38,667 bases of DNA, taken from positions 1-38,667 of the forward strand of contig CANJRX010000021.1 in NCBI GenBank assembly GCA_947476895.1. Reading direction: 5' to 3'. Source of the DNA: Fidelibacterota bacterium. GTDB taxonomy: Bacteria; Pseudomonadota; Alphaproteobacteria; Rhodospirillales; Rhodospirillaceae. The notes beneath the pieces are model-generated. The model was not told where the DNA came from, did no database searches, and saw only the letters and a list, made by a program, of their open reading frames with translations. Numbering within the stretch: position 1 is the first letter of the stretch; every line of letters starts with the position of its first letter. Below are positions 8,162 through 16,627 of the stretch, piece after piece. Position numbers and translations under genes: made by a program.

Positions 8162-10411
8162 CTAGAAATCCAAAGGCGTCGGGCGGACCTGGAACTTCAC
8201 GATGTTGGGGCCCGACGTGCCGTCTTCGCCGCCTTCCTGGTGCCAGACAGGCTGCATGGCGTAGGACGCATAAACGCCTTTGCCTTTCCAACCGGCGGCG
8301 GCGCTGTCGATACGGCCATCCATACCGCGGGTATGGAAGTCCATCGGATACGGTACGCGCAGCACGGTCCACTTTTCGTCCTTCGGATTGAAGGCGAGCA
8401 GTGAGTCAGAGTTGGATCCCGTCACGATTGGAATGTCTTTGCCAAGGCCCAAGGTGTCGTGGATATCAACCCACATCAGGTAAGCGAAGTCAGTGTTGCC
8501 TTCCTTGACGCCGGCGAACTTCGGACCGGGCGCATCCCACATGGTCCAACCTTCGGGGCAATGCTGGCCGGTCGCGGTCGGACCGCTCAGCACTTTGCAC
8601 TTGGTGCGGTCGAGGCGACCCAAGCGGCCTTGCGCGAAGGCCGCGTAAGCAACGCCCTTCGAGTCCACGCTCATGCCGCGGACGTTGAAGGCTTCGTAAT
8701 CGCCGTTCGCACGTTTGGCAGGTTCATAGACTTCCGTGCGGCAGGTTTCCGGCGGGTTAGTGCCGGGATGGAACTTCACGATGCTGCTCGGCCACGGACC
8801 GGTGTGGCCGTACCACATGCTGGCATCGCTCATGTCGACATCCATTCCGTAGGTGCCGCCGGTGATACGCGTGTCCTTCTTCGGATCAAGCGGCTCGGCG
8901 GTTTCGTTGGTGGTCACGGCTGCGGATTCCGGATCGGCATTCGCCGCACGCGAAGGCTTGTTCCATTGTTCGCGGTCCGGCGTGATGACGACTTCGCTGA
9001 GCGCGCCCATCTTGGACGGCGTGGCCGAGTTCGTGTCGACCACCATCGGGCACCATCCCATGGCCTTGGTCGGATCTTTGGTTGCATCCCAAACGCTGAC
9101 GTCCACCCAGCTCAGGATGTCGCCGCCGCTGAAGTACATCTTCTTATCCGTCGACTGCATCAGGTGGTGCAGGTTGTTGCACATCGGCACGCCCGAGATT
9201 TGCTTGGTCTTGGGGTCGTACTCAACCGCGGTGGACGTCGCGCGGCCAGGCTGCGGCCAGTACTTGGCATACTTGCTGGCAACCGGATCGGTGCAATAGG
9301 CCGGCTTTGGTTCCGCCTTGGCGGCTTCCGCGCGATCGCGGAAACCACGGTCGGTGATCCAGAGCTTGCCGTTGTGATCCATCATCGGATTGTGCGGAAC
9401 GCCGTTACGCTTCGGATCGGGCTGTTCAAGCAGCGTGACGCCCTTGGTGCCATCGACGCGGTAGCCGAATTCCGACTGCGCGTTGGTGTTCGGGTTCAGC
9501 ACTTCGATGTAGCCGTGCATGGCGGTGATGCCGTAGATCATGCCGTTCGCGTTCTTGGTCGGGTCGTTACGATCGGACGAGGTCAGATCGTGGATGTAGC
9601 GGCCGTTGCCCCAATCCCATGAGGTCAGCACGATGTTGCGCTCGATGCCGGCGGGACGCGGCGGGGCTACGGGCACTTCGCCCTTTTCAATCCGCTGCGT
9701 GTAGTCGGAGAACATCGCGAGACCGCGTGTACGACCGAATTGGGTCATGCCATTGACCATCGTGGCAGCGTGTTCAGGACCGGTGTTGCCGACTGCCTGG
9801 TCGCCATCGGCGCGCGCCTTCGTGATACGTTCGGCCCAGCCTTCCGGCGTGTTGTTGAGCAGTGTGCGGGTCGTCTTATCACCCTGCTGATGACAACGGA
9901 TGCAGCCCTTGGTCTGCTGGATCCACTGTTGCTGGGACTTGATGTTGGCGGCGATGCCGTTGCCCTTCGGGCCGGTGCCGGGGAATTCGTTCTCAGCCGG
10001 GATCTTCATCAGCGAGAGCCAATAGTTGGCGGGATAAATTTCCGCCGCGGCTTTGGCGTTGGGCGCCGTCACGGCCTTAAGGTTCATGTTCTTGCCAGGC
10101 TCGCCGGCAACGCGGGCCGAGTCCACGAGGCCATAGCCGCGCACCCAGACTTCGTATTTCGCTTTGGGCAGTTCGGGCAGCACGTAGCGGCCCTGATCAT
10201 CGGTGACGACGATCTTCACGAACCTTGTCGGCAGGTCGCTGGTTTCAGCGATGACCCATACGCCGGCTTCGGGACCTTTGTCCCCGCTGACGACGCCGGC
10301 GATACCGTTCGCGACGTTCGGAACGGCCGCAGGAGCGGCCGCAAAGGCAGCGCTGCTGATCGCCATCAAACATGTGGACGCGCAGAGCATCCTGACAAAT
10401 TGCTTATTCAT
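8162..10411 (-). CDS. Periplasmic c-type haem / beta-propeller protein, paralogue B
   Basis: A 749-residue protein, collinear with the one at 5519-7780 and identical at most positions by eye. Signal peptide 1 to ~26 (ending AAFA), CarboxypepD_reg-like domain ~35-110, CXXCH at Cys170-Ile-Arg-Cys173-His174, then a long beta-propeller-like region ending in the same RPTPLDF tail. The ATG at 10411 is preceded by the same GAGGGAG site as paralogue A. Differences are spread along the protein without loss of the haem site, so both copies look functional. Function unknown. The separate leader and terminator suggest independent expression of the two copies. Confidence 0.75.
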   Translation of the reverse strand: MNKQFVRMLCASTCLMAISSAAFAAAPAAVPNVANGIAGVVSGDKGPEAGVWVIAETSDLPTRFVKIVVTDDQGRYVLPELPKAKYEVWVRGYGLVDSARVAGEPGKNMNLKAVTAPNAKAAAEIYPANYWLSLMKIPAENEFPGTGPKGNGIAANIKSQQQWIQQTKGCIRCHQQGDKTTRTLLNNTPEGWAERITKARADGDQAVGNTGPEHAATMVNGMTQFGRTRGLAMFSDYTQRIEKGEVPVAPPRPAGIERNIVLTSWDWGNGRYIHDLTSSDRNDPTKNANGMIYGITAMHGYIEVLNPNTNAQSEFGYRVDGTKGVTLLEQPDPKRNGVPHNPMMDHNGKLWITDRGFRDRAEAAKAEPKPAYCTDPVASKYAKYWPQPGRATSTAVEYDPKTKQISGVPMCNNLHHLMQSTDKKMYFSGGDILSWVDVSVWDATKDPTKAMGWCPMVVDTNSATPSKMGALSEVVITPDREQWNKPSRAANADPESAAVTTNETAEPLDPKKDTRITGGTYGMDVDMSDASMWYGHTGPWPSSIVKFHPGTNPPETCRTEVYEPAKRANGDYEAFNVRGMSVDSKGVAYAAFAQGRLGRLDRTKCKVLSGPTATGQHCPEGWTMWDAPGPKFAGVKEGNTDFAYLMWVDIHDTLGLGKDIPIVTGSNSDSLLAFNPKDEKWTVLRVPYPMDFHTRGMDGRIDSAAAGWKGKGVYASYAMQPVWHQEGGEDGTSGPNIVKFQVRPTPLDF

Positions 10412-10583
10412 GGTCCTAGATCTCCCTCTCATCTTGTGAACCGGCAGGCCGAATGGCCTCTCACGGACTTAAGTCGTCGTGGAAAAAGCGGAAAATTATT
10501 TCCCGTCGGGTGTCGGAATAAAAATTCCAAACCCTAGAGCTCGCTCTCGCCCACTCCCTCCTTTTCCCCTTCGAGAACGGGCG
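10412..10583 (-). promoter_or_regulatory. Leader and upstream region of paralogue B
   Basis: It contains the same blocks as before paralogue A: hairpin AGGCC-GAAT-GGCCT (10446-10459), palindrome GGAAT-AAAA-ATTCC (10515-10528) and TCCCCTTCGAGAACGGGCG (10565-10583). The distances to the start codon are nearly the same, which supports a shared regulator. The rest of the gap, 10584-10818, holds only a small stem-loop (TTGCTGC/GCAGCAA, 10661-10677) without a T-tract and no gene I can support. Confidence 0.55.
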
Positions 10584-10818
10584 TATTGACCGGACAATCC
10601 TACGCCAACACCTGGCTAGGCTACAACGAAGCTGATCCGAAAATTTCTGGAAACTTTAGATTGCTGCTGTGCAGCAAATTCAATGAATAGCCCAAGGGCC
10701 AAATGCACTCGGGCCCCCACTCTCCACGTGGGTTGCCAGGGATAGGAGCCTGGACGGTTCACGCGGCAGATGAGGGCCCTTTGCGAGGAGAGCGGTCTTT
10801 AGCCCGAGGGGAAGAAGG

Positions 10819-11298
10819 CTAGAGAGGTATCGTGTCGTTATAGGTGCCGGCCGGGACGGACTGGCTGGCGGTGATGCGGCCATAAACGGTGAGCGGGGCC
10901 TGGGCGAGGGCGTAGGTGCCGCTGACGGTGTTGGTGCCTACAGTGTTGCCCCATACGGTGGTGCGGCCTGAGTCTGTGTAGAGCGTGTAATCGAGGGTGT
11001 TCGCGCCGCTGGTCAGTTTGCGGGTCGCGACCGAGGCGCCTGTACCGCCGCCGGCGTTCAGGCCGACGTTGTAGGCCGTGCCGAGGGTGCAGAGGACAGT
11101 GACCGTGGTCGAAGCGTTGTTAACCGTGCCGTCGTAAGCGCCGAAGGCGAGGGGCAGGGCCGTTACAGCGCAACCGCTGGAGACGACGGCCGAGACGCCG
11201 AAGGTGGTGGTGGCTGTCAGAGCCTGGCTTTCCGTGATGCTGCCGAGACCTACGAGGGCGACAGTGGCGAGGGCGATCAGTTTGTTGAGGCGGGTCAT
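10819..11298 (-). CDS. SCPU (spore coat U) domain protein, fimbrial subunit-like
   Basis: A 159-residue exported protein with a signal peptide ending near ESQA. The domain starts TTTFGVSAVVSSGCAV and contains PLAFGAYDG, YTLYTDSGRTTVWG and YGRITASQSVPAGTYNDT, all typical of SCPU subunits of Csu-type chaperone-usher pili. The protein stops at NDTIPL, where the family normally continues with a final VTVTY-like strand, so the C-terminus appears a few residues short. No usher or chaperone gene is nearby. I chose the ATG at 11298 because the hydrophobic signal follows directly; upstream codons lack such a sequence. It is divergent from the TonB-dependent receptor. Confidence 0.75.
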   Translation of the reverse strand: MTRLNKLIALATVALVGLGSITESQALTATTTFGVSAVVSSGCAVTALPLAFGAYDGTVNNASTTVTVLCTLGTAYNVGLNAGGGTGASVATRKLTSGANTLDYTLYTDSGRTTVWGNTVGTNTVSGTYALAQAPLTVYGRITASQSVPAGTYNDTIPL

Positions 11299-11528
11299 GG
11301 CGGCGTCCTGTGTTTCTGTGTGTTGGTGTGTGTTGTTGTTTGGTGAACCAACCTCGCAGAAGCCGCGGGGGAAATAATCTGAGCAACCGGATATACGCCT
11401 ACAGCGCTGCAAACCCTGGTTTTCTACGCCTTAAGGGTAAGAGGGCTCCGGCGCACCAGACCCCTGAAAATATGTTGCACTTCAATGACTTATCAGGAAC
11501 TATCGCGGCGGGGGCTGGAGACGCGCGC

Positions 11529-13634
11529 ATGACTTGGAAGCACATCAGCCGCCGCTGGACGGCGCAGGGCGTAGGCGTAGCCGCCGCCGTTTTAGTGTTT
11601 TCCAGCCCGACTCAGGCCCAAAACGCCATTCCCGAAGTGCTGGTTGTGGCCCGTCAGTTGTCACCGTCGGCTAATGAGCCGGTTTACGCCACCACACTTA
11701 TAGATCGGGAAAGCCTGGCGCAGTCCGGTGAGGCGCGCCTGGACGATATTTTGCGCAGCGTGCCTGGCTTTGGCCTCTTCCGCCGGCAATCGAGCCGCGC
11801 TTCGCATCCCACCACACAGGGTGTGACGCTGCGGGGCCTTGGGCCCAGCGGTGCGGGCCGTACATTAGTGTTGCTCGACGGCGTGCCGCAAAACGATCCC
11901 TTCGGCGGATGGATTGATTGGAGCCGGCTACCTTCGGCTTCACTTAATAGTGTGCTGATCACGCGGGGCGGTGGTGCGGGGCCTTGGGGAAACACAGCGC
12001 TCGCGGGTGTCATCCGGTTGAGCAGCCGCACCGATCCAGGAAGTCACGGCTGGGCCGAGGTGCGCGGCGATAGCGCGGCGAGTGCGGATGGCACCGCGGC
12101 CGGGCAAATTGATTTCGGTGCCGCACAGATTTTCGCAACGGCCCACGGCCACCGCAGCGACGGCGTCTTTCTGATCCGCAAAGACCAGCGTGGCCCCGTT
12201 GATATGCGCACGGCCAATCGTGGTGGATGGTTCCAGGGCGGCACACACTTTGTTGTCGGCGAAGACATCAATGTCTCGGCTACGGGTAACTACTCGGAAG
12301 ACCGCTACGTCAACGGTATCGGCCTTGCCGTGTCGAAGACCCGCAACGCGGACGGTGCGCTGAGTGTCGTGCGCGAAGGCGGCCACGATGAGGTTTCATG
12401 GGAAGCGCATGTTTATGCGCGCGATGGCAAAGCCAGCAGTGTTTTCTCTAGCGTCGACGCGGCGCGCACCACAGCAACACCATCCCTCGATCAATTCAAT
12501 GTGCCGTCGCAGGCGCTCGGTGCAAACGCCATCGTCCGCATTCCCATCGCGCCGTCTGCAACAGTAGAGACCGGCGTGGACGTGCGCAGTGTGAAGGGCG
12601 CGACCAACGAACGTTTTACGTATATAGCGAATACATTCACGCGCCTGCGCCACGCCGGCGGCGAGCAGTTTGTCACCGGCGGTTTTGTCGAGGGCAACTG
12701 GCTGCCCATCCCAGCGGTGACGTTGACCGCGGGCGGGCGCGTCGATCATTGGCAACAGACCGACGGCGTGCGCACTGAAACGATCATCGCGACAGGTGTG
12801 CTGGCGCGCAATGATGCGTATCCCGACCGCGACGGCACCGTCGGCAACTTCCGCGTAGGCGCGCGCGGCGACGTGACGTCTACATTTACCCTGCGCGCCT
12901 TGGGCTACAGCGGCTTTCGTATTCCGACACTCAATGAACTATATCGGCCCTTCCGCGTCGGCAACGATATCACCGAGGCTAATGCGGCCTTGAACCCTGA
13001 ACGCTTGCGCGGCATTGAAGCGGGCGCGGAATGGACGGCGCTGCCCACGCTTAAACTGAGCGGCACAGTCTTTCGCAATTGGCTGAACAACGCTGTCGGT
13101 AATATCACGGTCACCACCACACCGGGGCTGGAGCCGACGTTGGGGGTGGTGGTGCCGGCGGGCGGCGTACTTCGCCAACGTCGGAATATCGACAACATCG
13201 TTGCCAATGGCTTTGAAGGCGAAGCGCTGTGGCGCGCGTCGGAGCGTGTTGAGTTCTCGGTGCGCTATTTGCTGAGTGTGCCCAAAGTCACGCGTAATAC
13301 TTCGCAGCCTACTCTCGAAGGCTTGAACCTCGCGCAAGTGGCAAAGCATCAGGTGGTGTTGGCTGGAACGTTCCGGCCCACGGCGGCCTGGACATTCAAA
13401 AGCGAGTTGCGCACATCAAGCAGTCAATTCGACGACGACCAGAATACGCGTCTTCTCAAAAGTTATGCGGTCGTTGACCTTTATATTGATCGCGCCATCA
13501 CCGACAAGGCGTCGCTTTTTTTCGGCGTAGAAAATCTGCTGAACGCTGAAATTCAAGCTGGCCGCAGTGCCGATGGCTTGGTGACGGTGGGCGCACCCTT
13601 GACGCTGTCCGGAGGGCTGCGGCTGCGCTTCTAA
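11529..13634 (+). CDS. TonB-dependent outer-membrane receptor
   Basis: A 701-residue protein. The signal peptide ends near SPTQAQ, followed by a TonB-box-like segment (EVLVVARQ). The plug domain has LDDILRSVPGFGLFRRQSS, GVTLRGLGPSGAGRTLVLLDG and VLITRGGGAGPWGNTALAGVI. The rest is a beta-barrel with alternating strands, ending GGLRLRF with the terminal Phe typical of outer-membrane barrels. These proteins import metal chelates, cobalamin or other large substrates using TonB energy; the ligand here cannot be told. I chose the ATG at 11529 (GGAG about 9 bases upstream) over a longer frame beginning at 11310. No cobalamin riboswitch was recognised upstream. Confidence 0.85.
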   Translation: MTWKHISRRWTAQGVGVAAAVLVFSSPTQAQNAIPEVLVVARQLSPSANEPVYATTLIDRESLAQSGEARLDDILRSVPGFGLFRRQSSRASHPTTQGVTLRGLGPSGAGRTLVLLDGVPQNDPFGGWIDWSRLPSASLNSVLITRGGGAGPWGNTALAGVIRLSSRTDPGSHGWAEVRGDSAASADGTAAGQIDFGAAQIFATAHGHRSDGVFLIRKDQRGPVDMRTANRGGWFQGGTHFVVGEDINVSATGNYSEDRYVNGIGLAVSKTRNADGALSVVREGGHDEVSWEAHVYARDGKASSVFSSVDAARTTATPSLDQFNVPSQALGANAIVRIPIAPSATVETGVDVRSVKGATNERFTYIANTFTRLRHAGGEQFVTGGFVEGNWLPIPAVTLTAGGRVDHWQQTDGVRTETIIATGVLARNDAYPDRDGTVGNFRVGARGDVTSTFTLRALGYSGFRIPTLNELYRPFRVGNDITEANAALNPERLRGIEAGAEWTALPTLKLSGTVFRNWLNNAVGNITVTTTPGLEPTLGVVVPAGGVLRQRRNIDNIVANGFEGEALWRASERVEFSVRYLLSVPKVTRNTSQPTLEGLNLAQVAKHQVVLAGTFRPTAAWTFKSELRTSSSQFDDDQNTRLLKSYAVVDLYIDRAITDKASLFFGVENLLNAEIQAGRSADGLVTVGAPLTLSGGLRLRF

Positions 13635-13820
13635 GTGCGTAAACCTGCATTTGCGCTAACTTAAACACTAATTTATGGGCTTTGCCGCGCTCGCCGTCCG
13701 GCACCGCTCCAAGCGTAAATCCGGCATTTATTGCGGTCTCATAAGGCTTAAGTGTGCGGGTTCTCCGATTCAGGGGCACGCCACGTTACATCGTGTTGCA
13801 AAATGCTCACGCAGTTGCGT

Positions 13821-13850
13821 TTGACGGCACCCGGGGCAAAACCCTACATT
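13821..13850 (+). promoter_or_regulatory. Sigma-70-type promoter candidate
   Basis: TTGACG (13821-13826) and TACATT (13845-13850) are separated by 18 bases, about 60 bases before the first membrane-protein gene. It is a good match by eye within a ~280-base gap that holds no gene I can support. Confidence 0.5.
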
Positions 13851-13913
13851 CGTACGCGTGGAGATAAGGTGCTCTGAGGAGCGCCTTTGTGCGTTACGGG
13901 GGAGATGAGCCGC

Positions 13914-14378
13914 GTGAATATCACGGTACTTCTGATACTTCATGGTCTTGCAGCGGTGTTGTTGATCGGCGCGATCACACACCAGGCCATTGGTGTGTGG
14001 AAAAGCAGACCGGCGCCCTCCAGCACGTTCTTCCAAAGCTTGGTCAATGTGCGCGGCATGACTTACGTCAACGCGATCGTCATTCTGTATGTGCTTACCG
14101 CAGTCCTCGGCGCGCTCGTTTATCCGCGCTATGTGCTCGACGTGAAGGGCAGCCTTTTGGACGCCGTGATGAACAGCGCGATTGGCGCTTTCGAAGTGAA
14201 AGAACATTTGGCCATCGTCGGTTTGGCGATGCTGCCGTCTTATTGGTATCTCTGGAAAAAGGTGCCGGCGACCGAGCACCGTTTATCCCGTCAGATTAAC
14301 ACCACGCTGATCGCGGTTTTAGCCTGGTCGGCGTTTTTCGTCGGCCACGTCCTAAACAATATTAAGGGGTTGGTGTAA
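13914..14378 (+). CDS. Four-helix membrane protein, possible b-type cytochrome
   Basis: A 154-residue integral membrane protein with about four hydrophobic helices. It carries His10 and His23 in helix 1 (LILHGL, ITHQ), His98 at the start of helix 3 (KEHLAIV) and His145 in helix 4 (FVGHVLNN). Two histidines 13 residues apart in one helix, with further ones in other helices, is the kind of arrangement that can bind two b haems; this is an inference, not a family match. Start choice is uncertain: GTG 13914 has GGGGGAG 9 bases upstream; ATG 13905 and TTG 13887 (GAGGAG upstream) are alternatives. The stop overlaps the next ATG (TAATG), so the two are co-translated. Confidence 0.6.
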   Translation: MNITVLLILHGLAAVLLIGAITHQAIGVWKSRPAPSSTFFQSLVNVRGMTYVNAIVILYVLTAVLGALVYPRYVLDVKGSLLDAVMNSAIGAFEVKEHLAIVGLAMLPSYWYLWKKVPATEHRLSRQINTTLIAVLAWSAFFVGHVLNNIKGLV

Positions 14379-14722
14379 TGAACCGGATTTTCCCCCTCGC
14401 GGTTTTTGCGGCGGTTTTCTCGGTCGTCTATTACGCCTGCTTTGTATTCGCCTACACCCCGGTTTCGTACTATCCGCTGATGGGTGAGATTAGCTCCGAA
14501 GTCATGCCGCGCACGGCCGGGCCGGCGATGGGCTGGTTTACCTGGATTGTAATCGGCTCGATTTCCGGTCTAGTCGCCGGTGTGGTAGCTTATGTGGTGC
14601 CGAAGAACTTGGGCGATAAAGTGGGACCGGCCCTATCGTGGGTAGTTCCCTTGGGCGTCACTCTCTGGATTTTGTTCGTCGAAAAACACTGGTTTCTAGA
14701 TGCACCGGTGGTCGGCGGTTGA
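14378..14722 (+). CDS. Small membrane protein, unknown function
   Basis: A 114-residue protein with three hydrophobic segments: residues ~5-25, ~52-75 and ~85-100. It ends with a short soluble tail (EKHWFLDAPVVGG). I do not recognise the family. It overlaps the upstream membrane-protein gene by one base and is followed 50 bases later by the Tat-exported protein, so the three probably form an operon. It may be a partner subunit of the upstream four-helix protein. Confidence 0.6.
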   Translation: MNRIFPLAVFAAVFSVVYYACFVFAYTPVSYYPLMGEISSEVMPRTAGPAMGWFTWIVIGSISGLVAGVVAYVVPKNLGDKVGPALSWVVPLGVTLWILFVEKHWFLDAPVVGG

Positions 14723-14772
14723 TTTTGAAAATTTTGCTGTTACTTAAATACTAATCAAACAAGGCTACTGAC

Positions 14773-15342
14773 ATGAAACCAGTTTCAAGACGTAAAGCTC
14801 TTATCGGCGGTGTCGCGATTTCCGCGGCGGCTGCTCTTCCTGCGGTCACAGGCGGCTCAAAAGCTGCGCTCGCCAACGGCGAAGAGTTCTTCGGCGCAGA
14901 AGAAATTCCCGGCCATCCGGTGTTCGTCTATTTCGGCACTGTGAAGTCCGAAGACGGCAAATATCTCGAAGCCGCTGAAGTGATGCTGAAGGTCCAAGAT
15001 CCGCCGATGACCTTCACCACCTTCACCGATATCCTGGGTCGCTTCCGGACTCTGGACGCCGGCCGCACATTGACCGATCTCGGTTATACTTACGACGGCA
15101 CCAGCAATTTTGTCATGTCGGTCACGCGCGATGGTTGGGTGCAGACCCGCCGTATGAACCGCGCACCGGCCCACGCCAAAGAAGGTGCTTACGAAATCAA
15201 CTTCATCATGGCACCCGATCCCACCGGCAAGGCTAAGCCGACCACCGGCTTTGAAAAGCCGCTGACCTTCAAGTCGACGCCCGCCAACCCGGCCAATGCT
15301 CCGGCCAGCCCGTTGGTCACTCCGCCGGCCGCAAAGAAATAA
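14773..15342 (+). CDS. Tat-exported CarboxypepD_reg-like domain protein
   Basis: A 189-residue protein with a twin-arginine signal (SRRKALIGG, then a hydrophobic alanine-rich stretch ending near AALANG). The mature part is a beta-sandwich resembling the carboxypeptidase regulatory-like domain (FVYFGTVKSEDGKYLEAAEVMLKV, then FTDILGRFRTLDAG), with a low-complexity Pro/Ala tail. Tat export suggests that it folds, or binds a partner or cofactor, before export. It probably belongs with the two membrane proteins upstream. The two haem/propeller paralogues carry a related domain, a hint that this region works together. Catalytic function is not evident. Confidence 0.65.
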   Translation: MKPVSRRKALIGGVAISAAAALPAVTGGSKAALANGEEFFGAEEIPGHPVFVYFGTVKSEDGKYLEAAEVMLKVQDPPMTFTTFTDILGRFRTLDAGRTLTDLGYTYDGTSNFVMSVTRDGWVQTRRMNRAPAHAKEGAYEINFIMAPDPTGKAKPTTGFEKPLTFKSTPANPANAPASPLVTPPAAKK

Positions 15343-15369
15343 GTACCGAAATAAGTTTCCTGCTACGTC

Positions 15370-15408
15370 AAAGCCCCTTAAGACCTGATAAGTCTTAGGG
15401 GGCTTTTT
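15370..15408 (+). terminator. Rho-independent terminator
   Basis: AAGCCCCTTAAGAC pairs with GTCTTAGGGGGCTT (one G-T pair) across a short loop, followed by a T-tract. It closes the three-gene operon 13914-15342. Confidence 0.88.
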
Positions 15409-15429
15409 CTTTAAGCGCGCGGGGTTGCT

Positions 15430-16575
15430 GTGACACCGGTTTCCGTCCTCGATTACCGTCGTCTTGCCAAAGAACGGCTGCCGCATTTCCTGTTTGAATA
15501 TCTCGACGGCGGTTCCTACGACCAGGTGACGCTGGGGCGCAATATCGCGGACCTGCAAGACGTGGCCTTGCGCCAGCGCGTGATGCGCGATGTTTCCAAG
15601 ATCGATTTGAGCTGCACGTTATTCGGCCAATCGCTTGCGATGCCGGTCGCCTTGGGTCCCGTTGGCCTTGCCGGATTAAGTGCGCGGCGCGGCGAAGTGC
15701 AGGCCGCGCGGGCCGCGCAAAAAGCCGGTGTGCCCTTTTGCCTGTCCACTGTTTCAGCTTGTGCTTTGGATGAAGTCACACGCGGCGTTAAACAACCAAT
15801 TTGGTTTCAGCTTTATATGATCCGCGATCGCGGCTTCATGAAAACGCTGCTGGACGAAGCCAAAGCGCGCGGCTGCTCGGCGCTGGTGTTCACGGTCGAT
15901 ATGCCCGTGCCCGGTACGCGCTACCGCGACTATCACTCGGGTCTCGCCGGGGCATCGGGCGTGATGGGCGGGCTGCGGCGCTTTTGGCAAGGTGCGTGCC
16001 GCCCGTACTGGGCGTGGGACGTCGGACTTCTGGGCCGCCCACACAGCCTTGGCAACGTCGCGCCTGTGCTCGGTAAAAACACAGGGCTGGAAGATTTCTT
16101 CGCCTGGATGCGCGGCAACTTCGATCCGTCTGTGACTTGGCGCGATCTGGAATTCATTCGCAAGACTTGGGACGGCCCGCTGATCATCAAAGGCATCCTC
16201 GATCCCGAAGATGCGCTTGCCGCCGCTGCCGTCGGCGCGGATGGCATCGTGGTCTCCAACCACGGCGGCCGTCAACTTGATGGCGTGATGTCGACCGCCC
16301 GCGCTCTACCACCAATCGCAGAAGCGGTGGGCGATAAGCTGAGTGTGCTGGTGGACGGTGGTGTGCGCTCGGGTCTCGATGTTGTGCGCTTGCTGGCGCT
16401 GGGCGCAAAAGGTGTTCTGCTAGGCCGCGCCTGGGGCTATGCCCTTGCGGGAGGCGGCGAAGTGGGGGTTACGCATGTTCTGAAGCTGATCGAAGCGGAA
16501 ATGCGCGTCGCCATGGCGCTGACCGGGACCACCTCCGTTCACAAAATCGACAAAAGCATCCTCGCGCCCTTATAG
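15430..16575 (+). CDS. lldD: FMN-dependent alpha-hydroxy-acid (L-lactate) dehydrogenase
   Basis: A 381-residue TIM-barrel flavoprotein of the LldD/glycolate oxidase family. Family features are [12 protein letters not shown] near the N-terminus, Tyr129 in [25 protein letters not shown], Lys254 in IIKGIL, and the catalytic His278 in [12 protein letters not shown], then [10 protein letters not shown] for phosphate binding. It oxidises a 2-hydroxyacid such as L-lactate to the keto acid and passes electrons to the respiratory chain. The start is GTG with GGGG a few bases upstream. A terminator precedes it, so it has its own promoter. The exact substrate within the family is not certain. Confidence 0.85.
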   Translation: MTPVSVLDYRRLAKERLPHFLFEYLDGGSYDQVTLGRNIADLQDVALRQRVMRDVSKIDLSCTLFGQSLAMPVALGPVGLAGLSARRGEVQAARAAQKAGVPFCLSTVSACALDEVTRGVKQPIWFQLYMIRDRGFMKTLLDEAKARGCSALVFTVDMPVPGTRYRDYHSGLAGASGVMGGLRRFWQGACRPYWAWDVGLLGRPHSLGNVAPVLGKNTGLEDFFAWMRGNFDPSVTWRDLEFIRKTWDGPLIIKGILDPEDALAAAAVGADGIVVSNHGGRQLDGVMSTARALPPIAEAVGDKLSVLVDGGVRSGLDVVRLLALGAKGVLLGRAWGYALAGGGEVGVTHVLKLIEAEMRVAMALTGTTSVHKIDKSILAPL

Positions 16576-16627
16576 CCTCCGCGCACACGTGTTAGAGTTT
16601 TGCTCAGCTTGGGGGAGGGAAATATAT

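Noticed and set aside
8459-9622. Long plus-strand open frame (387 codons) across paralogue B
   Set aside because: It lies fully antisense to a well-supported gene and has a composition typical of a mirror frame (Arg, His, Val and Gly rich). The matching frame in paralogue A is broken into shorter pieces.
10661-10677. Terminator for the SCPU gene
   Set aside because: The stem TTGCTGC/GCAGCAA lacks a T-tract on the minus strand and lies about 140 bases beyond the stop.
11390-11528. Cobalamin riboswitch before the TonB-dependent receptor
   Set aside because: No B12-box-like core or recognisable conserved leader was found by eye.
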